In this document: positions 59,536 through 64,000 of the stretch, piece after piece
Numbering within the stretch: position 1 is the stretch's first letter
Layout of the letters: each line of letters begins with the position of its first letter
Assembly: GCA_021846685.1 (NCBI GenBank)
Contig: JAJZWL010000005.1
Location: 1-64,000 of the forward strand
DNA length: 64,000 bases
Direction: 5' to 3'
From: a bacterium
Lineage (GTDB): Bacteria > Patescibacteria > Dojkabacteria > JAKAPS01 > JAJZLI01
Notes under the pieces: model-generated
Told to the model about the DNA's origin: nothing
Databases searched by the model: none
What the model saw: only the letters and a program-made list of their open reading frames with translations
Made by a program: the position numbers and the translations under genes

Positions 59536-59871
59536 ATGAATAATATAAAATTTATAAAACCGATATTAGCTCAATGTACTGGAACTTCTTGTTCAGTATC
59601 AATTAATAGTCCTTTTGGTAATATATTAAATTCTGGTAGTATATTCTCGTCATTATTTAATCTTTTCTATTTTGTTGTAGGGATAGTATTTATTGTTATT
59701 ATTATCACATCAGGAATAAGAATTATTGTATCTAATGGGAATAGAGAAAGAGTTGCAAAAGCTCAAACCACGTTGACGTATGCAGTAATAGGATTAGTAT
59801 TGATAGTATTTGCAGGAATAATAATTAAAATTTTATCTACTGCATTACCTTTATTTAATGGCCTTATATAA
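59536..59871 (+). CDS. T4SS_pilin-like protein
   Basis: This 111-residue protein has helix 1 LFYFVVGIVFIVIIITSGIR, the polar turn IIVSNGNRERVAKAQTTLTY and helix 2 AVIGLVLIVFAGIIIKILS. The NGN...AKAxxxLxxAxIG core fits VirB2/TrbC-type pilins. The N-terminal part is short (QCTGTSCSVS, two cysteines) and the signal is weak. It starts 1 bp after the previous gene and abuts the next, clearly one operon. Confidence 0.8.
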   Translation: MNNIKFIKPILAQCTGTSCSVSINSPFGNILNSGSIFSSLFNLFYFVVGIVFIVIIITSGIRIIVSNGNRERVAKAQTTLTYAVIGLVLIVFAGIIIKILSTALPLFNGLI

Positions 59872-60345
59872 ATGAAATATATAAAAATAAATTTATTCGC
59901 ATTATTGATTTTAAGTATATTATTTATTTTTTTAAATAATACACATGTATTTGCATCAAGCAATATTATTAAAAATAATACATATGAAAGATCTCAAATA
60001 ATATATCCACAGACAGCATTATTCGTTCCATCCAATGGTGGGGGACCTATTCCTCCTACTACTCTAAATAGCTCAGGTGTACAAAATCCATTAGTTGGTT
60101 CTTCCTTAAATAGTCCTTCAGGGATTGTTCCTTTTATCTTCAGTATAATATTACCAATACTTTATGGTATTGTTGGAGTTATTGTACTCGGTCTATTCTC
60201 TTATGCAGGATTTTTACTTATGGTTTCTAATGGAGATACTAACAAGGTTGCTAAGGCTAAATCTGTATTGACTGGAGCTATTATAGGTGCTAGTATTATT
60301 TTACTAGCATATGTTATAAGTTTGGTATTAGTGCATACTGTATGA
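59872..60345 (+). CDS. T4SS_pilin-like protein
   Basis: This 157-residue protein has a signal peptide (LFALLILSILFIFLNNTHVF, cut after ASS or nearby) and an Asn/Pro-rich spacer. Helix 1 is ILPILYGIVGVIVLGLFSYA, the turn LLMVSNGDTNKVAKAKSVLT, and helix 2 AIIGASIILLAYVISLVLVH. The NGD...AKAKxxLxxAIIG core is that of VirB2-type pilins. Its stop overlaps the next start (ATGA). Confidence 0.82.
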   Translation: MKYIKINLFALLILSILFIFLNNTHVFASSNIIKNNTYERSQIIYPQTALFVPSNGGGPIPPTTLNSSGVQNPLVGSSLNSPSGIVPFIFSIILPILYGIVGVIVLGLFSYAGFLLMVSNGDTNKVAKAKSVLTGAIIGASIILLAYVISLVLVHTV

Positions 60346-60803
60346 AGATAAGAAGTCTTTTATTTATATTCCTTTTTTTGGCATCTTTTGCTATTTTTTT
60401 TCATGTTAATAATTATGCTCAAGCAACCGGAGCAAGTTCTTGTACAACATTCGGAGGAACACTAGTAAATGGTGTGTGTACTTTTACTCCAAAGACTAAT
60501 ATCCCAACAACTTGTTCTACTATTGCAAGTTCAATTGGGAATATAATTGTATTACTATTTTCTGTTGCTGGATTGGCATTTTTTGTAATGTTAATTATAG
60601 CTGGAATTAAAATGACTACTGCAGGAGGGGATAAAGAAAAGATAGCTTCTGCTCAAACAGCTATTATTCATGCCATTTTAGGCATAGTTATTGTAGCTGC
60701 ATCCTTTTTAATAGTAGAACTTATTTCTGGCTTATTAGGGGTAGGAGGGACACTTTTTACTGCAAATCCAATAAACTCTAATTGTACTATTAATTCAAAG
60801 TAA
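60342..60803 (+). CDS. T4SS_pilin-like protein
   Basis: This 153-residue protein has a signal peptide (SLLFIFLFLASFAIFFHVNN), then CTTFGGTLVNGVC with paired cysteines. Helix 1 is IIVLLFSVAGLAFFVMLIIA, the turn MTTAGGDKEKIASAQTAIIH, helix 2 AILGIVIVAASFLIVELISG, and the tail ends with Cys. It is the best match in the cluster to the AGGDKEKxxxAxxxIxxAIxGIxIVxAS core of CPR T4SS pilins. Confidence 0.85.
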   Translation: MKIRSLLFIFLFLASFAIFFHVNNYAQATGASSCTTFGGTLVNGVCTFTPKTNIPTTCSTIASSIGNIIVLLFSVAGLAFFVMLIIAGIKMTTAGGDKEKIASAQTAIIHAILGIVIVAASFLIVELISGLLGVGGTLFTANPINSNCTINSK

Positions 60804-60809
60804 TTTATT

Positions 60810-61139
60810 ATGAATTTAAATCATGCATCAACTCCACATTTATATGAATTAGTAGTTTATTTTGGCAAAATAATAGGTCTTTTGTATGATTTTGTTGCTG
60901 TAGTATTATTTATAATATTAATCGTAAATGGCTTTAGATATTTATTTAGTGGTGTAAATCCAGAATTAAAGCAAAAGGCAAATAAAGGATTTATGTATGC
61001 AGTAATAGGTTTAGTTGTTATAGTTTTGGCATATATAATAATAGCCTTTATTGGAAGCTTTGTTTCTAAATCTTTCACTACAGGATTTGTAAGTGGATCT
61101 GCATTGCAATTTAATTTACAAAATGTTGCCTCAAAGTAA
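60810..61139 (+). CDS. T4SS_pilin-like protein lacking a signal peptide
   Basis: This 109-residue protein has a short N-terminus directly followed by helix 1 (LLYDFVAVVLFIILIVNGFR), the turn YLFSGVNPELKQKANKGFMY and helix 2 AVIGLVVIVLAYIIIAFIGS. The motif is more diverged (GVNPELKQKA) and there is no cleavable signal, so this member may stay in the membrane as a core component rather than a shed pilin. Confidence 0.75.
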   Translation: MNLNHASTPHLYELVVYFGKIIGLLYDFVAVVLFIILIVNGFRYLFSGVNPELKQKANKGFMYAVIGLVVIVLAYIIIAFIGSFVSKSFTTGFVSGSALQFNLQNVASK

Positions 61140-61207
61140 AAATCTTGACTAATTAACCCTATAATATACTTGACTAATGCTTGTTTTTAAGGTATTATGA
61201 GACTATC

Positions 61208-61636
61208 ATGCGATTTAGTAAATTTTTTGAAATTGTCTATATATTTATAGCACTATTTGTTTTAGGTGCTAGTCCAATTTTTGCATCTGCTGCGTATATC
61301 CCTTATCCTGTTTTGCATTCAACTCTATCTACAAATCCTAATGGAGTTATTAATACTCTTTTTAGATTTGGGTTTATAGTCATAGGTTTGATATTTTTTT
61401 TAATTATCATAATAGCTGGTATAGAATGGATGGTTGGATCTGGAGATGAAAAGAAAAGAGACAGTGCCAAATCTAGGCTGTCAAATGCCTTTATAGGTAT
61501 TGTTATTGTAGCTGGATCATTTTTAATTGTTGAAATAGTAGGGTCTTTGTTTGGGATAAGTTCTATCTTTTCTAAGAATTTATTTACAAATAATTGTCCT
61601 TCTTCTTCTGTAGGAAGTATCTGTTTAAATAAATAG
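61208..61636 (+). CDS. T4SS_pilin-like protein
   Basis: About 142 residues from the ATG at 61208, which gives a normal signal peptide (EIVYIFIALFVLGASPIFAS). The TTG frame to 61181 adds nine residues in front. The mature start AAYIPYPVLHSTLSTNPNG is shared with the next gene. Helix 1 is FIVIGLIFFLIIIIAGIEWM, the turn VGSGDEKKRDSAKSRLSN and helix 2 AFIGIVIVAGSFLIVEIVGS. Cys pairs near the end resemble the next protein. A TATAAT at 61160-61165 suggests a second promoter inside the cluster. Confidence 0.83.
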   Translation: MRFSKFFEIVYIFIALFVLGASPIFASAAYIPYPVLHSTLSTNPNGVINTLFRFGFIVIGLIFFLIIIIAGIEWMVGSGDEKKRDSAKSRLSNAFIGIVIVAGSFLIVEIVGSLFGISSIFSKNLFTNNCPSSSVGSICLNK

Positions 61637-61706
61637 TTGCATTCTTGTTAGATTTTATATATATTTTATAGTATAATAACAAGTTATATTAAGGAGGTGA
61701 GAATAA

Positions 61707-62141
61707 ATGAAAATAATAAATAAGATTTCAGGTTTTATTTTAGCCTTAGGTGCGTTTGCATTATTTACAGTTCCTGTATTTGCTCAATCTTCATATATCC
61801 CTGGTGCAATCCAAAGTTCAACATTGTCTACAAATCCTAATGGAATAATAACATTAGTAATTAATTTTATTTTTATAATAGTAGGATTAATTTTCTTTGT
61901 AATGTTAGTAATTGGAGGAGTTCAGTGGGTAACTGCTGGAAGTGCTGAGGACAAGAGAACAGAAGCTCAAGGTAGAATAGTAAATGCTATTATAGGAGTT
62001 GCAATAGTTGCAGGTTCTTATTTGGTAGTTGAGATAGTATCTTCTCTATTAGGAATAGGTGGAATATTTGGTCAAAGTCTATTTTCCACAACAGCTTGTG
62101 CTAACGGAGGAACTGTTTGTTTGAATGGTTCTTTGAAATAA
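61707..62141 (+). CDS. T4SS_pilin-like protein, probable major pilin
   Basis: This 144-residue protein has signal peptide FILALGAFALFTVPVFA cut before QSS, then STLSTNPNG as in the preceding paralogue. Helix 1 is FIFIIVGLIFFVMLVIGGVQ, the turn WVTAGSAEDKRTEAQGRIVN and helix 2 AIIGVAIVAGSYLVVEIVSS, ending in a Cys-containing tail. A near-perfect Shine-Dalgarno (AAGGAGGTGAG) and its own TATAAT (near 61671) make it the best expressed member by signal strength, so it is my pick for the major subunit. Confidence 0.85.
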   Translation: MKIINKISGFILALGAFALFTVPVFAQSSYIPGAIQSSTLSTNPNGIITLVINFIFIIVGLIFFVMLVIGGVQWVTAGSAEDKRTEAQGRIVNAIIGVAIVAGSYLVVEIVSSLLGIGGIFGQSLFSTTACANGGTVCLNGSLK

Positions 62142-62174
62142 TTTTGTTTTATAAAAATTTATATATCAAAAGTA

Positions 62175-62204
62175 AAGAAAGGAAGCTTAGTTGCTTCCTT
62201 TCTT
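62175..62204. terminator. Strong bidirectional terminator hairpin
   Basis: AAGAAAGGAAGC (62175-62186) and GCTTCCTTTCTT (62193-62204) form a perfect 12-bp stem with a 6-nt loop between the convergent pilin and hsp20 genes. A/T-rich tracts lie on both sides. It is the clearest terminator of the window. Confidence 0.85.
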
Positions 62205-62213
62205 ATATTTATA

Positions 62214-62624
62214 TTATTTAATAGAAATGCTTTTTGGCTTAGCCTGTTCTGATTTAGGAAGGGTTAAAGATAATACTCCATTTTTATATTCAGCATCAGC
62301 TTTATCACTCACTACGCTAGATGGTAGTGTGATTGATCTTGCTATGCTTTGAGTTTTAATTTCTTTTTTATAGTATTTCTTCCCTTTATCTTCTTTTTCT
62401 TCATTTGCTTCAGCCTTTATAGTTAAATTATCTCCAACTACAGTTACAGTAAAATCTGATTTTTCAAATCCTGGAGCCTTCATTTTTACAACTACATTAT
62501 CATTCTCTTCATAAATATCAATTGATCCTGCTCCTGTTTGAAAAAAAGAATCTAAATCAAAATCATCTTCATCAAATACCCTAGGCATTCCCCAGTTGTA
62601 TGGTGTCCATCTTGTTATTGCCAT
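62214..62624 (-). CDS. Small heat-shock protein, Hsp20/alpha-crystallin family
   Basis: This 136-residue protein has an alpha-crystallin domain at about 36-125: IDIYEENDNVVVKMKAPGFE, then FTVTVVGDNLTIKAEANEE, ITLPSSVVSDKADAEYKNGV and LSLTLPK, with the A-x-x-x-n-GVL signature present as YKNGVLSLTLPK. The tail ends KSISIK, the I-x-I anchor. It is an ATP-independent holdase that keeps unfolding proteins soluble. AAAGGAGGTGA lies 8 nt before the ATG, so it is strongly translated. No clear heat-shock operator is visible. Confidence 0.95.
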   Translation of the reverse strand: MAITRWTPYNWGMPRVFDEDDFDLDSFFQTGAGSIDIYEENDNVVVKMKAPGFEKSDFTVTVVGDNLTIKAEANEEKEDKGKKYYKKEIKTQSIARSITLPSSVVSDKADAEYKNGVLSLTLPKSEQAKPKSISIK

Positions 62625-62708
62625 AATTTTTTCACCTCCTTTATTATCACTCTAATGTTAACTCTGATAATATTTTACAATGACTCTTTTTATTTGTCAA
62701 GACTTGTT

Positions 62709-62717
62709 TGCTATAAT
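62709..62717 (+). promoter_or_regulatory. Extended -10 promoter, leaderless start of sbcD-like gene
   Basis: TGCTATAAT ends 7 nt before the ATG at 62725 (an out-of-frame ATG overlaps at 62721). There is no Shine-Dalgarno in the gap, so the message is probably leaderless. Confidence 0.6.
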
Positions 62718-62724
62718 GTAATGC

Positions 62725-63855
62725 ATGGATGATATTACTTTTATACATACCGCAGATATACACTTAGGGAGGAAATTTAATTATCTAAAAGATAAGGCTG
62801 GGGATGCTAGAGAGCATCTTTTTGAGGTATTGAAAAAAATATCTGATCTTGCTATAGAGAAAAAAGTAAAATTTATAATAATTGCAGGAGATCTTTTTGA
62901 TTCTACAAATCCTGATTTATATTCTGTTGGGAAGTTTTTAAATTTTGTATCTGTTTTGGCTGGTCAAAAAATTAGAGTAGTGGTTCTCCCTGGAACTCAT
63001 GACTATTTATCTGAAAATGGAATATATTCTAATAAGAATCTTTTTAATGCATATAAAAATTTATTTATCTTTAATGATCCTATTATTCGTAGTGTTACTT
63101 TCGAAGATTTATCTGTAACTTTATATGCATATCCTCCTGTAGCCAATAAGATGGATAAATCACCTATATCTGGATTTAATATGGATGATGATGTCTCTTT
63201 GTATAGAATTATAATAGCTCATGGGTCGGTTCAAATCCCAGGGAAATCAGACCCTAAAGATAGTCCAATTACTTTTGAAGAGATTGAAAGCTCAAAAGCC
63301 TCATATATAGCATTAGGACATTGGCATCAAAATTTAGATTTTACAAGAAAAGTGCCTTGTTTTTATAGTGGTTCTCCTGAATTAATTGATATTGATCAGA
63401 GTGAATCGGGATTTGTTATGTATGGTGACCTTAGTAAAGGTATATATGAGAGTATAAAGGTTGGAGATAGATATTTTGATGAATTAAGTATTCCTCTTTC
63501 AAATATACATACTCCAGAACAGTTAGTGGAAAAAATTATATCAAATGCTAATTTAAACCTTATTAGAAAAGTTGTCTTAATAGGAAAGAAGCCTAAAGAA
63601 ATTGTTGGTATTAATTTTGATATTTTAAAAAAAGAGCTTTCTGCTAATTTTTATTTTTTAATAATTGAAGATAAGTCTGAATTCAGTATTGATAAATCAA
63701 TAGATTATGAGTTATTGTCTCCTATTGAAAAAAGTTATATATCTAATTTAAAAGATTTAATAGAGAAAACTCAAGATAATAAAGAGAAAGAGATGTATAC
63801 TGAGGCATTAGAAATTGGATATGCATTATTAAATGGGAGAAATGATATATTATGA
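62725..63855 (+). CDS. sbcD: SbcD/Mre11-like DNA repair exonuclease
   Basis: This 376-residue metallophosphoesterase has FIHTADIHLGRKF at the start, IIIAGDLFDSTNPD near 51-64, LPGTHDYLSE near 92 (GTHD for the usual GNHD), IAHGSVQ near 171 and ALGHWHQN near 193. These are the five metal-binding motifs of SbcD/Mre11 nucleases, which trim hairpins and blocked DNA ends with SbcC. The C-terminal ~100 residues are charged and helical, as needed for SbcC binding. Its stop overlaps the start of the SbcC-like gene (ATGA). Confidence 0.9.
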   Translation: MDDITFIHTADIHLGRKFNYLKDKAGDAREHLFEVLKKISDLAIEKKVKFIIIAGDLFDSTNPDLYSVGKFLNFVSVLAGQKIRVVVLPGTHDYLSENGIYSNKNLFNAYKNLFIFNDPIIRSVTFEDLSVTLYAYPPVANKMDKSPISGFNMDDDVSLYRIIIAHGSVQIPGKSDPKDSPITFEEIESSKASYIALGHWHQNLDFTRKVPCFYSGSPELIDIDQSESGFVMYGDLSKGIYESIKVGDRYFDELSIPLSNIHTPEQLVEKIISNANLNLIRKVVLIGKKPKEIVGINFDILKKELSANFYFLIIEDKSEFSIDKSIDYELLSPIEKSYISNLKDLIEKTQDNKEKEMYTEALEIGYALLNGRNDIL

Positions 63856-64000
63856 AGATTAAAAAAATTACAGTATATAATTTCAGGCAAATTGAGAAAA
63901 AAGAATATTCTTTTAAAGATGGAATTAACGTTGTATCTGGGCCAAATGAATCTGGGAAAACAACTCTTTTTCATATTATTCTTTCAGTTTTATTTGATAA
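63852..64000 (+). CDS. sbcC: SbcC/Rad50-like ATPase, N-terminus only (cut by window)
   Basis: Forty-nine codons are visible. MKIKKITVYNFRQIEKKEYS is the usual opening of SbcC/Rad50/RecF-type ABC ATPases, and VVSGPNESGKTTLFHI is the Walker A loop. GPNESGKTT rather than GxNGSGKS marks the AAA_23/AAA_27-like branch. The overlap with the SbcD-like gene makes the pair clear. The remainder lies outside the window. Confidence 0.88.
   Translation, partial: MKIKKITVYNFRQIEKKEYSFKDGINVVSGPNESGKTTLFHIILSVLFD

Noticed and set aside
63219..63260. GGTTCAAATCC-like tRNA T-arm string
   Set aside because: It lies inside the sbcD-like coding frame and no acceptor, D or anticodon arms surround it.

Overview
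The window is a strongly A+T-rich bacterial segment. It has short intergenic gaps, many 4-8 bp gene overlaps, a GroES-GroEL pair, a MurJ flippase and very many family 2 and 4 glycosyltransferases. It also carries clusters of T4SS_pilin-like (VirB2/TrbC-type) proteins and DUF5663, AbiEii/DUF6922, KTSC and AAA_14/DUF4143 proteins. This combination fits a Patescibacteria (CPR) genome, perhaps a Microgenomates- or Dojkabacteria-like lineage; the lineage is an inference, since no rRNA or ribosomal-protein marker is present. TGA acts as a normal stop (several ATGA stop/start overlaps), so the recoded UGA-Gly lineages are unlikely. I found no tRNA, rRNA or CRISPR array.

Layout. 1-3.2 kb: a transposase remnant, a split flavin/haem reductase pair, and an AAA_14/DUF4143 ATPase lying between two copies of a glycosyltransferase 3' end. 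3.1-8.6 kb: a GT2 gene, a 1024-residue unknown protein overlapping a DUF5663 gene, and a long-form sugar-1-phosphate nucleotidylyltransferase. 8.7-15.4 kb: four exported proteins; a subtilase and a GH18 hydrolase share a six-unit C-terminal propeller-like repeat. 15.4-24.3 kb: tandem-domain glycosyltransferases, one fused to a methyltransferase, an AbrB/PIN pair and membrane proteins including a GT-C-like enzyme. 24.3-27 kb: a decaying accessory patch with a broken unknown gene, a RhuM remnant, two KTSC-type proteins, a zinc ribbon, and four copies of a promoter-like repeat. 27-33 kb: a glycosyltransferase cluster with pseudogene debris. 33-42.4 kb: membrane proteins, a kinase-like protein with a replaced lysine, a PQ-loop transporter, methyltransferase, GT4 and GT2 genes. 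42.4-47.2 kb: S51 peptidase, VirD4-like coupling ATPase, deoxyribosyltransferase-like protein and replication-relaxation protein in one operon, then an SDR enzyme. 47.2-51.7 kb: an AbiEii/DUF6922 toxin-antitoxin pair, two glycosyltransferases and MurJ. 51.7-58.4 kb: groES-groEL, a second AAA_14/DUF4143 ATPase with a perfect palindrome on its start, a UvrD/RecB-type helicase-nuclease and a decayed nuclease paralogue. 58.4-62.2 kb: seven consecutive T4SS_pilin-like genes. 62.2-64 kb: Hsp20, SbcD-like nuclease and the start of its SbcC-like ATPase partner.

Together the genes describe a small-genome cell devoted to building and exporting a surface: activated sugars, many glycosyltransferases, polyprenol-sugar synthases, a lipid II flippase, secreted hydrolases and a pilin-rich type IV secretion-like apparatus. 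Two promoter styles are visible. Many genes have an extended -10 (TGnTATAAT) ending only 6-8 nt before the ATG, implying leaderless mRNAs. A minority has a near-perfect Shine-Dalgarno AGGAGGTGA.
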